The notes beneath the pieces are model-generated. The model did no database searches, was not told where the DNA came from, and worked only from the letters and a program-made list of their open reading frames with translations. Positions 42,705 through 50,940 of a DNA stretch of 64,000 nt are shown here, piece by piece. The DNA comes from JAQWCH01 sp050952725. Its GTDB lineage: Bacteria; Bacillota_I; Bacilli_A; RFN20; CAG-826. The DNA lies in the NCBI GenBank assembly GCA_050952725.1, contig JBMNLN010000001.1, positions 558,001 to 622,000 on the forward strand, written 5' to 3'. Position 1 is the stretch's first letter. Every line of letters begins with the position of its first letter. A program made the position numbers and the translations under genes.

Positions 42705-42780
42705 GGGGCTGTAGCTCATCTGGGAGAGCGCTTCGTTCGCAACGAAGAGGTAGCGAGTTCGATCCTCGTCAGCTCCACCA
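42705..42780 (+). tRNA. tRNA-Ala (anticodon CGC)
   Basis: A 76-base cloverleaf with encoded CCA. The acceptor GGGGCTG pairs with CAGCTCC, including the G3:U70 wobble that identifies alanine tRNAs; the D stem is GCTC/GAGC; the anticodon stem CTTCG/CGAAG encloses TTCGCAA, giving anticodon CGC; the T arm has GCGAG-TTCGATC-CTCGT. It reads GCG codons. Confidence 0.95.
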
Positions 42781-42795
42781 TTTTAATGAGAACCC

Positions 42796-42846
42796 CCCTG
42801 TTTATTAGCGTAGAATTTGCTACCATATAAACAGGGTTTTTGTTTT
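42796..42846 (+). terminator. Intrinsic terminator after tRNA-Ala
   Basis: CCCTGTTTAT (42796-42805) and ATAAACAGGG (42827-42836) form a perfect 10-bp stem, with an inner TAGC/GCTA pairing possible, followed by a T-rich tract. Confidence 0.85.
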
Positions 42847-42882
42847 GAATTCCCGTTAAAAACAAGATAAAAGGTTGAAAAA

Positions 42883-43677
42883 ATGAAGATACACGACCAA
42901 CATGTCCACAGTCATTATTCCTTTGATAGCAAACAAGAGATCGAAGTTTATCTTCAACTCGCCTTTGCAAGAGGTTTAAAGTATTTTATTCTTACCGATC
43001 ATCTTGATTTGAACTTTCTCAATCGAGGTCAAGATCTTAAATTTGATCTTGAAAAACAGCGAATTGAACTTCATAAATTACAGAAAAAATATGAAAGTCT
43101 CCACCTCTTACAAGGAATTGAAATCGGCTATAAACCAAGTGAGTTAAAACGGATTAACGAAATTATCAATAATCACAATTTGGACTTGATTAATTTATCC
43201 TTACACGAAGTCGATGGCATTGACTTTTTCTCTCAAGAGGATTTTATTCAACTCGGCCGAGAGAGAACATTGAAAATCTATTTCCAAAAAAGTCTTGAAA
43301 TGGTCCAAAACTTCGATGATTTTGATGTTTTATGTCATCTTGGTTATGCGTTCAAAACCGCTTATAGTCTTGATAATTCGCTTCGAATTGAAGATTATGA
43401 GACGATTATTAGCCAAATTATGAAAACGCTCATCGCTAAAGATAAGTCGTTAGAAGTGAATACAAAAGTCGCTGAATCTCTGCCGCCTTCCTATACGGTT
43501 TACATATTAAGGTTATACAAAAGTCTTGGGGGCGTAAATCTCACCCTTTCAAGCGATGCGCATTGTGTGGAAAGGTATGGTGATCGTTTTGATAAATATG
43601 AACGAATAATTAAAGAGTGTGGATTTGATCGTCTAGTTTATTATGTTGCTCGCCAGAAGTTATTCGTCTTCATCTAA
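42883..43677 (+). CDS. PHP-domain phosphoesterase (histidinol-phosphatase-like)
   Basis: A 264-residue metal-dependent phosphoesterase. The metal-binding His/Asp motifs of the PHP domain appear in order: HDQHVHSHYSFD, LTDHLD, GIEIGYKP, LSLHEVDG, LCHLGYA and SSDAHCVERYGD. The family includes HisK/HisJ histidinol phosphatases; no his genes are nearby, so another phosphate ester is possible. The start follows AAAAGG. The next gene begins 18 bases later and is probably co-transcribed. Confidence 0.85.
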   Translation: MKIHDQHVHSHYSFDSKQEIEVYLQLAFARGLKYFILTDHLDLNFLNRGQDLKFDLEKQRIELHKLQKKYESLHLLQGIEIGYKPSELKRINEIINNHNLDLINLSLHEVDGIDFFSQEDFIQLGRERTLKIYFQKSLEMVQNFDDFDVLCHLGYAFKTAYSLDNSLRIEDYETIISQIMKTLIAKDKSLEVNTKVAESLPPSYTVYILRLYKSLGGVNLTLSSDAHCVERYGDRFDKYERIIKECGFDRLVYYVARQKLFVFI

Positions 43678-43695
43678 AAAAGGAGTGTTTCATCT

Positions 43696-45120
43696 ATGAC
43701 AAATAAAGAGTTTTTTCTCAACTGGATTTCTAGAAATTGGAATTCCCTAGTCGATCGGGTCTCCCTTGCCTATTATGAAGAGGTCAAGAAGCATTATTTT
43801 GCAGAAGTTGGTGGTGAAATTAATCTTACCGAATTAAGCAAAAATAACGACATTTATGAAGTGGAGACCAATGCGATTCTCCTCCTAGTAGAAAAGTGGC
43901 TCTATGCCCATGCATCTTATCTTGAAAAAGGGAAGATGAGTTTTTATCGCAATACCTTTAAGCGAAGAACCACATTGGTCAATCACTATTTATATGATGA
44001 TCAAGAAGGTCTTTTTTATAATTACAACTCCGTATTAAAAAGTAGAGATAAAACTTGCTCACCGCTTCAGCAATTCTATCTATATTGGTTAGCTTTTATC
44101 TCTGATAAAGAGTTAGCTCAAGCACTTTTATCTAAAATTGATAAAGATGACCCCAAGCTCTTTGTGGTATTTATGGGACTACGTCGGTTAGGACTGTGGG
44201 ATCAGGCGGATGAAATTGGGAAAATAATCGGTTTTACAGTCGATGATTATAACCCGAGAATTTCTACTAATACAGGGCCTTTATTAAATAGACATTCCCT
44301 TTTTGAAACGCTGAGGATGATTAAAAAGGCTGGGCTTGAAGCTTATGATCATTCAATGATAGAGTTTGGCGAATTTTACACCGAAGACAATTATTTGGAA
44401 AACGCAAGAGAATTGCGGGAATTTGCTGACAAAATCGGCCTTGAATGCAATCAAACCCATGCGATTTTCCCCGTTGTTCATCCTTCGCTTAGTGAAGAAG
44501 AAACGCAAAGGAGAATCATGTATACAAAGCGCATCTTAGAAATCTCAAAAATATTAGGGGCTGACCATTGCATTATTCATCCAATTAACTTCTATACCGA
44601 ACAGGAAAATGATGATTATTTTCAGCAATATCTCCCTTTGGCTAAGAAGTTAAATATTAAGATTGCTACTGAGAATATGTTCAATTGGGAAGATGATTAT
44701 GCCGCTTTGGCAGCCTGTTCTAATCATGAAAATTTTAAGGAACTATGCGATTTAGTAAATGACTCGCATTTTGTCGCTTGTGTCGATCTGGGACACGCGG
44801 AATTACAAGGTTTAAATACCTCGGCTGTGCAAATGATTGAAAATCTTGGTCGCTATGTTGAAAGCCTGCATATTCATGATAATAATTCTCGTCATGATTT
44901 ACATAAGTTACCTTTGACTTCTGGTATCGATTTCGACCTAATTCTCGATGCTTTAGCAAGGATTGATTATCGCGGAGATATTACTTTTGAAGCCAATCGC
45001 TTCATCGATCAAATGCCCAAAGAATTACATCAATCATGCTTACGGACCATGTATCAACTTGGACTTTACTTTAAAGCAGAATTACTGATTAGAAGAAAAG
45101 CAAAGGAGTTCCTGATTTAA
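43696..45120 (+). CDS. Fusion: trehalase-like helical fragment plus sugar isomerase/epimerase-type TIM barrel
   Basis: A 474-residue protein. Residues about 50-190 resemble part of the (alpha/alpha)6 toroid of trehalase-like glycosidases: HYLYDDQEGLFYNYN, then CSPLQQFYLYWLAFISDKEL and a helical pair, but only a fraction of that fold is present. Residues about 195-470 are an AP-endonuclease-2/xylose isomerase-like barrel with metal-type ligands in LECNQTHAIFPV, DHCIIHPINFY, IATENMFNW, VACVDLGHAE, SLHIHDNNS and ITFEANRF. This suggests a sugar isomerase or epimerase with an added sugar-binding-like module. AAAGGAG precedes the ATG. Function unknown; the domain order is unusual. Confidence 0.65.
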   Translation: MTNKEFFLNWISRNWNSLVDRVSLAYYEEVKKHYFAEVGGEINLTELSKNNDIYEVETNAILLLVEKWLYAHASYLEKGKMSFYRNTFKRRTTLVNHYLYDDQEGLFYNYNSVLKSRDKTCSPLQQFYLYWLAFISDKELAQALLSKIDKDDPKLFVVFMGLRRLGLWDQADEIGKIIGFTVDDYNPRISTNTGPLLNRHSLFETLRMIKKAGLEAYDHSMIEFGEFYTEDNYLENARELREFADKIGLECNQTHAIFPVVHPSLSEEETQRRIMYTKRILEISKILGADHCIIHPINFYTEQENDDYFQQYLPLAKKLNIKIATENMFNWEDDYAALAACSNHENFKELCDLVNDSHFVACVDLGHAELQGLNTSAVQMIENLGRYVESLHIHDNNSRHDLHKLPLTSGIDFDLILDALARIDYRGDITFEANRFIDQMPKELHQSCLRTMYQLGLYFKAELLIRRKAKEFLI

Positions 45121-45195
45121 TTGTATAAAAAATAAAACCAGGATCAAAAGATAGTTCTTTCTCAAAGAGAAGCGGAAACATGATGTGATATACTA

Positions 45196-45942
45196 ATGAT
45201 GATGGAAAAAGAAAAACTAGTCACCTTACAAGAGATGATTGATCAGGCGGCGCGCATTGTCTTTTTTGGCGGAGCAGGTGTCTCGACTGAATCGGGAATC
45301 CCCGATTTTCGTAGCGCCCAAGGTATTTACAATACCAATTTTCCATATACCGCTGAAGAAGTCGTCTCCCATCATTTTTTCTTTCAAAATCCAGATAAGT
45401 TTTATGAATTTTATAAAGAGAAAATGATTTTTCCCGATGCGAAACCCAATGCATGTCATATCCGTTTAGCGGAACTAGAACAAGCGGGAAAACTAACTGC
45501 GATTATTACCCAAAACATCGATGGTCTCCATCAAAAAGCAGGAAGTTCAAATGTTTTAGAATTACATGGAACAGTGCATCGGAATTTCTGTTTGAAATGC
45601 CATAAACAATATGATGTTAATAAGATTTTGGAATCTGGCACTCCCCATTGTTCCTGTGGGGGCTTAATTAAGCCCGATGTAGTTCTTTATGGTGAGCAAC
45701 TCGACCAAGATGTTTTAAAAGAGAGTATAATCGCTTTGCAAACTGCTGATTTGCTAATTATTGGCGGGACCTCCCTTTTAGTTTATCCTGCCGCAGGTCT
45801 TATTTCCTATTTTCCCCCTTCTCGTCCTATTGTTTTGATCAATAAGGGAACTACTGGCAAGGAGGGGCTAGCAACTCTTGTGATTAATGAGCCGATTGGC
45901 GAGGTCTTTAAAGAAATAAAAATATCACCTCGTGAGGGATGA
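45196..45942 (+). CDS. NAD-dependent protein deacylase, Sir2 family
   Basis: A 248-residue sirtuin that removes acyl groups from lysines using NAD. It has the NAD motifs GGAGVSTESGIPDFRS and TQNIDGLHQKAGS, the catalytic His in LELHGTVHRNFC and zinc Cys pairs CLKC...CSCGG. The gene opens with three consecutive ATGs (45196, 45199, 45202) and has no Shine-Dalgarno. A TATACT -10-like element at 45189-45194 sits immediately upstream, so the transcript may be leaderless and the true start may be 45202. Confidence 0.92.
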   Translation: MMMEKEKLVTLQEMIDQAARIVFFGGAGVSTESGIPDFRSAQGIYNTNFPYTAEEVVSHHFFFQNPDKFYEFYKEKMIFPDAKPNACHIRLAELEQAGKLTAIITQNIDGLHQKAGSSNVLELHGTVHRNFCLKCHKQYDVNKILESGTPHCSCGGLIKPDVVLYGEQLDQDVLKESIIALQTADLLIIGGTSLLVYPAAGLISYFPPSRPIVLINKGTTGKEGLATLVINEPIGEVFKEIKISPREG

Positions 45943-45972
45943 GATGATACTTCAAACAACAAGAGAATTGAT

Positions 45973-46001
45973 GGGGTTTTAATTCAAAAGCCCCGTTTTT
46001 T
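45973..46001 (+). terminator. Intrinsic terminator after Sir2 gene
   Basis: GGGGTTTT (45973-45980) pairs, with one G-T pair, against AAAGCCCC (45987-45994), followed by G and six Ts. It overlaps the end of the convergent nrdG. Confidence 0.75.
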
Positions 46002-46668
46002 ATTCTTCTGGATAAATAAAGGGATTAACATCATAAGGGGTTTTCTTGTGATACTTGCGGTTAAGTTTCTCGACAAAGAGGCGATTTTCTTCAAAAGCGG
46101 ATTCTCCTAAAAAAGGATATCGCACACTGCGAATGCGCGAATAACCTCGATCGAGTTTTACTGTGAGTTCTAAAGCTTGCAAATGCGGACGAAAGAATTC
46201 AATATCATCAACTTTAATCCCAAGAGTCAACTCAATTAGTTCGTGATCATTATTATCTAGAAGATGATAAGGCAACTTCATATCCGTATGAAAACCATCA
46301 ACTAGTTGAGCGCGATGGAGAAGAAGCATTTTTTCTGGATGACTGCCATTAGTGTAGATAATAATCGGCGTATCAGTGATTTCCCGCACCATTTTTAAAT
46401 CGTGTTTTAAATCCTCTAAAGAGGTATTTAAATATTCGCCCCCACTAAAAACGATATAACCAAATAAATCCTTTTGTTTTTCGATATAAGAAAGGACATC
46501 AGCGATTAAATAATAATTGGTTTGAGGATTATTGATAATTTCTTGAAAATTGAAACAATGAAAACAGTGAAAAGGACAACCAGTAAAAGCGTGAATTAAG
46601 AGAGTTGGCGCACCGGGAATCTCACTGAAGGTCAGAGTGAGTTTTGGGTAATACTTGATCATGCTCAT
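46000..46668 (-). CDS. nrdG: Anaerobic ribonucleotide reductase activating protein
   Basis: A 222-residue radical-SAM enzyme. The 4Fe-4S motif CPFHCFHC (C-x3-C-x2-C) follows FTGC, and FSGGEYL is the SAM-binding GGE motif. It installs the glycyl radical on NrdD. The gene overlaps the 3' end of nrdD by 47 bases, so translation is coupled. The ribosome site GGGGAAAG is weak and close; ATG 46662 is an alternative start. It is somewhat longer than E. coli NrdG (about 154 residues), resembling the longer pyruvate-formate-lyase-activase-like type. Confidence 0.92.
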   Translation of the reverse strand: MSMIKYYPKLTLTFSEIPGAPTLLIHAFTGCPFHCFHCFNFQEIINNPQTNYYLIADVLSYIEKQKDLFGYIVFSGGEYLNTSLEDLKHDLKMVREITDTPIIIYTNGSHPEKMLLLHRAQLVDGFHTDMKLPYHLLDNNDHELIELTLGIKVDDIEFFRPHLQALELTVKLDRGYSRIRSVRYPFLGESAFEENRLFVEKLNRKYHKKTPYDVNPFIYPEE

Positions 46669-48613
46669 CTTTCCCCGCTGCGCTCTCTGTATCTAATTCA
46701 TGGAAACGTCTTCGCGAGGCCCAGTCATGACGTCGAGCTTTACTCCAAAAATTGTAGTCCCCCTTATAAAAACCATTATCATCGATGCGAATATTGCTTC
46801 TAGCGATCATGCGGACATAGCCGATGACGCGTGAATAGGTGGCGATATCAGTCGAGCCGCAAACTGGGCAATTATTAACATCGCGGGCATCACTGGCTAA
46901 AATCATTTGGCCGCAGTGACAGCAACTGGTCACAGTCGGGGTTAAGGTGATGTAGTTAATTGGCTTCCGGAAGAGACGTTCAATATAATCGGCGAGAATT
47001 TCAGGAGCGATTTTATCTTCAATGAAGTGATGGAGAATGGAACCCGAGGTCGCATACCCTTGGAATTCAGCATTGTTTTCGATTTGTTTGGTAAAATCGC
47101 TTTCCGAGAACGGCAGCATACAGCCCGAGGTTAAGAAAACGTTGTCGCCATAGCCTTGGACAAAGATTTGCCTTCCGCGCTCTTCCGCCCATTTGACATC
47201 GCTGCGAGCTAGTTTAATTCCCGCATTTTCCGCTGGAGCATACTCAATCCCACAAGCGACATTATCGCGAACGATGAATTCGTTAATCACCTCAGTCATA
47301 AATTGCATTAATTCATGCGCGTACATTTTTCCTTTGGGATCAGCCATCCCATCAGGGTAGCCAATGTTAATCAAACCCTCGTGCATGCCAGTGACAGCGA
47401 AGACATTGAAGTAATTTTTCAAGTTATCGTTGAAGGCGAAGAAGGTCGGATATAATTCGCGGTGTTCCTCGACCCAACGTCTCTTAGCTAAGTGTCCTTG
47501 TTCCATGATTTCTAAGTATTCCCGCATTTTCTTCTTCACTAATTCGCGATCATGGCCGAATTCAATTAAAACGCGGTTCATATTGAGATTTAACACTTGG
47601 ATGGCGCCAACATTACCGACGGACGAGCCGAAAATTCCCGCCCCAGTTCTTGATAAAACGGAGAGATCGATATTGAGACGGCAGCAAAGCGAACGCGAAA
47701 CCGCTGGGTCTTTAGCCTTAATGGTCGGATTGAGATTGCGATAGTATTCATCGTTAAAAGCTTCGGTTCGGAAGTTTTCAAAATATACACCACCCCATTG
47801 ATACATCTTCTCTAAAAGATAGAGGAAAATAGGGTTTTCATATTGGAAATCATCGTCAATTTGGACAGTGATAAGGGGGAAAGTCAAAGGAATGCCCTTA
47901 TTGGTTCCCCGGCTCATCGCATCGATAAAGGCGATGTTGATTGCATTGAAGTATTTTGCGGGAATATCTTTGTATTTATAGTCGCGCCCTACCCCACCGA
48001 TAACCACGTAATCATCCTTGATATCTTCAGATGGTTTTCCAAACTCTAAGGTGCAATTACTAAAGGCTGACTCGGAACCAGAACGCAAGGGAAGATTGAG
48101 TTCATAGACGAGTTGGTACATCAATTTGAACAAATTCTTTTTCGTGTAGGTAACACCTTGTAATTCTTCATCGTAAAGATAAGAGGCGAGAATTGTCGTC
48201 ATTTGCGCGAGCATCACCGCTCCCGAAACTTGTTGACTCATCAAGGTGACAATATTAGAAAAGTGACGAACAAGAGTCGGTAAAGAACTCGCGGGCTCAC
48301 TTTCGAGCATATTTTTGGCGATGGAAGGAATCCCCTTGGTGGCAATGTCTTTACAACTTACAGATTGGCAGTAACTCGAAAGTTGTTTGTCATGAATATA
48401 GATGATTCCTTTGCGGTAAAGATCAACGAGATTCTTGGGGAGAATTTTGTTGAGTAAATATTCTTCCTCCGCACGATTCGAAAGATTTTTTCTTAAAAGA
48501 GCAATCGAATAGACAAAGTTCGAATTCTCCCTTTTTAAATAATCTGAACGCTTATCATCATCGTTGCCAATGAATTTATCGATAAGAGCGTTAGTGTCCT
48601 TAAACATTGCCAT
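46622..48613 (-). CDS. nrdD: Anaerobic ribonucleoside-triphosphate reductase
   Basis: A 663-residue class III (glycyl radical) reductase that makes deoxynucleotides without oxygen. Near the C-terminus the zinc Cys set CCHCGQ...CPVCGS is followed by the glycyl radical loop SRVIGYVRM. Central blocks QQVSGAVMLAQM, MSRGTNKGIPLTFPLITVQI and CGIEYAPAENAGIKLARSD are typical. The start at 48613 is set by GGAGG 8 bases upstream (MAMFKDTNALID). It is transcribed with nrdG from a promoter near 48760-48787. It indicates growth in anoxic conditions. Confidence 0.96.
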   Translation of the reverse strand: MAMFKDTNALIDKFIGNDDDKRSDYLKRENSNFVYSIALLRKNLSNRAEEEYLLNKILPKNLVDLYRKGIIYIHDKQLSSYCQSVSCKDIATKGIPSIAKNMLESEPASSLPTLVRHFSNIVTLMSQQVSGAVMLAQMTTILASYLYDEELQGVTYTKKNLFKLMYQLVYELNLPLRSGSESAFSNCTLEFGKPSEDIKDDYVVIGGVGRDYKYKDIPAKYFNAINIAFIDAMSRGTNKGIPLTFPLITVQIDDDFQYENPIFLYLLEKMYQWGGVYFENFRTEAFNDEYYRNLNPTIKAKDPAVSRSLCCRLNIDLSVLSRTGAGIFGSSVGNVGAIQVLNLNMNRVLIEFGHDRELVKKKMREYLEIMEQGHLAKRRWVEEHRELYPTFFAFNDNLKNYFNVFAVTGMHEGLINIGYPDGMADPKGKMYAHELMQFMTEVINEFIVRDNVACGIEYAPAENAGIKLARSDVKWAEERGRQIFVQGYGDNVFLTSGCMLPFSESDFTKQIENNAEFQGYATSGSILHHFIEDKIAPEILADYIERLFRKPINYITLTPTVTSCCHCGQMILASDARDVNNCPVCGSTDIATYSRVIGYVRMIARSNIRIDDNGFYKGDYNFWSKARRHDWASRRRFHELDTESAAGKDEHDQVLPKTHSDLQ

Positions 48614-48759
48614 AATTGTTTCCTCCATTAGCGATATTTTTATATTTTTCCAATTTCTTTTGGAAAAAAGTGGGTTTTTCAGGATTTTTGGGGCAAAATA
48701 AAATCCCCCCTCATTAAATCCATTTTTTTCTAAGGGCGTCATCGCCCAGAGTACTTATG

Positions 48760-48787
48760 ATTATATAGGAAAAAAGGGGAGATTCAA
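48760..48787 (-). promoter_or_regulatory. nrdD promoter
   Basis: On the reverse strand TTGAAT (48787-48782), a 16-bp spacer and a perfect TATAAT (48765-48760). The transcript would start near 48753. Confidence 0.6.
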
Positions 48788-48788
48788 G

Positions 48789-48802
48789 ACACTTAAAAGT
48801 GT
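48789..48802. promoter_or_regulatory. Palindromic candidate regulator site upstream of nrdD
   Basis: ACACTT-AA-AAGTGT is a perfect palindrome abutting the nrdD -35. Its ends match the ACAC...GTGT of NrdR boxes, but the spacing is two bases shorter than the usual 16-bp box. A related half-site ACACTTGTGAT begins at 48838. Confidence 0.45.
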
Positions 48803-49105
48803 ACTTGTGTATCGAAAAAGTCAATCAACAGAAAAAGACACTTGTGATCTATTAACGGTTTTAACGGTGGGATTTTTTAATAAATTTTGCACACTCTGAC
48901 AAGCACATTAAGACTTTTAAAAAAAGTCTGAATTGAGTTTCACAGGGGCAGCAATAGTTAAAAATTAGTAGTTTTTTATCTGATTTAAAAAAACTTAAAA
49001 ATTATTTTTTAGAAATTATTTTTTTGACATCTGTCTATCAAACCAAATCCGATAAAAAGGTGAAGTAGTAACATTTGCTACCAACTTCAGTATCTCCAAC
49101 TTGCG

Positions 49106-49134
49106 TTGCGAGTTACTGTCAACTTTCTTATAAT
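49106..49134 (+). promoter_or_regulatory. Promoter of CBS-nitroreductase gene
   Basis: TTGCGA (49106-49111), a 17-bp spacer and a perfect TATAAT (49129-49134), giving a leader of about 88 bases. Confidence 0.65.
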
Positions 49135-49228
49135 ATTAACATGCAAAAAGATATCATCGTCTAATCCATAAAAATACATAAACAATGACTATCACACAGC
49201 AAGAAAAATGAAAAAGAGAGGTATCCAC

Positions 49229-50152
49229 ATGAATATTATTAATTTCTTAAAACCGAAAAAAGAAATCGTCTTTATTTACAGCGATTTTACAATTCGTCAA
49301 GCCTTAGAAAAAATGCATATCCATCGCTTTACCGCGATTCCAATTATTAATCAAGAAGGTGGATATGTTGGAACGATTACCGAAGGGGACCTTTTATGGT
49401 TTATCAAAGAAAATGCTTTTCTCGATTTGAAAAAAGCCGAAAATCTACCTGTGATGTCGGTTCCAAGAAAACGAGATAATCGCCCGGTTTATATTTCGGC
49501 ACATATCGAGGAATTATATCGCCTTTCCTTAGAACAAAATTTTATTCCTGTGCTCGATGATCGTGCGATGTTTATTGGAATTGTCACCAGAAGTGATTTA
49601 TTGAATTTTTTTCAAGAAAAACCACAAGCTAATAGTGAAAGTCCCTATGATGCGATTTTAGGACGAAGAAGTATTCGGTCTTGGCAAACCTTCCCTGTTC
49701 AGGAAGATTTAATTGAAAAAATTATCATTGCTGGGCTAGCCGCCCCTAGTGCGAGAAATAAAAGACCAATTCATATCGTTCGCATTAGTGACAAAAAATT
49801 GCAAAAAGAAATTTTGGAACAAAAACCCTATATGCTTAAACTCAATGCCGCACCTGAATCATTTGCTATTTTTGGTGACATGTCAGTCGAGGAAAATGAG
49901 TTTCTCTTAAACAACAACGCTTCGGCGACAATAGAAAACATGCTCCTAGCTATCCACGCTCTTGGTTTAGGCGGAGTGTGGATTGGGGCGGCTTCCGCAG
50001 AATGGCGTGATTTTGTGGCTAAAAAATTGCAAATGCCAGAAAACTTTATGTTATTTGGGATGATTGCCTATGGTCACCCTAATGAAAAAAAAGCTCCTTA
50101 CTTATCTGCCGATCCAGAAAAATGGCATTTGAACCAATTTGGAAAGAAATAG
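49229..50152 (+). CDS. CBS-pair and nitroreductase fusion protein
   Basis: A 307-residue cytoplasmic protein in two parts. Residues about 10-130 are a tandem CBS domain (IHRFTAIPIINQEGGYVGTI, EQNFIPVLDDRAMFIGIVTR), which usually binds adenine nucleotides. Residues about 140-305 are an FMN-dependent nitroreductase (ILGRRSIRSW, AGLAAPSARNKRPIHI, ALGLGGVWIGAAS). The enzyme part reduces nitro compounds or quinone-like substrates with NAD(P)H; the CBS part may gate it by energy status. The start at 49229 follows GAGAGGT. Transcribed alone. Confidence 0.85.
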   Translation: MNIINFLKPKKEIVFIYSDFTIRQALEKMHIHRFTAIPIINQEGGYVGTITEGDLLWFIKENAFLDLKKAENLPVMSVPRKRDNRPVYISAHIEELYRLSLEQNFIPVLDDRAMFIGIVTRSDLLNFFQEKPQANSESPYDAILGRRSIRSWQTFPVQEDLIEKIIIAGLAAPSARNKRPIHIVRISDKKLQKEILEQKPYMLKLNAAPESFAIFGDMSVEENEFLLNNNASATIENMLLAIHALGLGGVWIGAASAEWRDFVAKKLQMPENFMLFGMIAYGHPNEKKAPYLSADPEKWHLNQFGKK

Positions 50153-50325
50153 TTGTGGCGTTATTTTTTCGTTATCATTAATGAAATTGAGCAAAGTTTC
50201 TTGCTGTATATTTTAGGGCGAAGAAAAAAATAAAAAAAGTATTAAAAATCTCCACTTTTTTAAAAAATCGATGAAGAAAAAATGCAAGTAAAATAATCAT
50301 TTTGTGTTAATATAACTGATTTTTT

Positions 50326-50334
50326 TGGTATACT
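50326..50334 (+). promoter_or_regulatory. Extended -10 promoter of FMN reductase-like gene
   Basis: TGG-TATACT fits an extended -10; no clear -35 at 16-18 bp. The 223-base gap it lies in is AT-rich and shows no gene. Confidence 0.5.
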
Positions 50335-50375
50335 AATATTAGGGTTTTATTCAAAATGGGAGACTTTTTAAACCA

Positions 50376-50930
50376 ATGGCAAAAAACATCTTAGTTATCA
50401 CCGGAAGCGCGCGACCAGAAGGAAATTCAATGCTCCTGGCGAAGGCTTTCATTCGCGGGGCGAGAAAAAATGGCAATGCGGTACGTCGTTTTGATGCTGC
50501 CACTAAACTCATTTCGCCATGTCGAGGCTGTAATCGTTGTTGGTCCAAAGGAAAGCCATGCATCGTCGATGATGCCTTTAATCAAGTTGCTCCTTATTTG
50601 CACGTTTCGCACATTATCGTTTTTGCCACACCGCTTTACTGGTTTAATTTTTCAAGCCCAGTCAAAGCCTTTATCGATAAACTCTATGCTTATTTTTCTG
50701 ATGCTCGCAAGCGTGATTTACGCATTACCCAATCAATTTTAATCGCCGCAGGAGCAAGCAAAGAAGAAGATGCCTTCGATTTACTCAAAGAAAATTATCT
50801 TAAAATTGCCGACACTTTAAACTGGGAAAATATCGCAATGATTACCGTTGGTGGAGTAGAAAATATCCACGATGTTGATAAACTTGATGCAATCAAGGAA
50901 GCTTATGAACTCGGCAAATCGATTGAATAA
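50376..50930 (+). CDS. NADPH-dependent FMN reductase / flavodoxin-fold oxidoreductase
   Basis: A 184-residue flavodoxin-like protein. The FMN phosphate loop is ITGSARPEGNSMLLAKAF, the aromatic flavin-site segment is FATPLYWFNFSSPVKAFIDK, and CRGCNRCWSKGKPC is a Cys-rich motif common in the NAD(P)H-dependent iron-sulfur flavoprotein-like subgroup. It reduces flavin, quinone or metal substrates. The ribosome site is poor (GGGAG about 12 bases away). The alpha/beta hydrolase gene starts 10 bases downstream. Confidence 0.85.
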   Translation: MAKNILVITGSARPEGNSMLLAKAFIRGARKNGNAVRRFDAATKLISPCRGCNRCWSKGKPCIVDDAFNQVAPYLHVSHIIVFATPLYWFNFSSPVKAFIDKLYAYFSDARKRDLRITQSILIAAGASKEEDAFDLLKENYLKIADTLNWENIAMITVGGVENIHDVDKLDAIKEAYELGKSIE

Positions 50931-50940
50931 GGAGATTTTT

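Larger units (their letters stand above)
48614..49228 (+). other. Divergent intergenic region between nrdD and CBS-nitroreductase gene
   Basis: A 615-base non-coding stretch. It holds the nrdD leader (about 140 bases, with a GGGCG-TCAT-CGCCC hairpin at 48734-48747), the nrdD promoter, a perfect ACACTT-AA-AAGTGT palindrome, an AT-rich hairpin (48911-48918 with 48922-48929), an isolated TTGACA (49024-49029) without a -10, and the promoter of the rightward gene. I see no convincing gene in it. Confidence 0.7.

Noticed and set aside
48614..48742. Upstream start of nrdD at 48742
   Set aside because: It lies in the leader hairpin near the predicted transcript start; GGAGG selects 48613.
48911..48929. 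Hairpin in the nrdD upstream region as a terminator
   Set aside because: It is all A/T in the inner part and not followed by a T run on either strand; no gene ends nearby.
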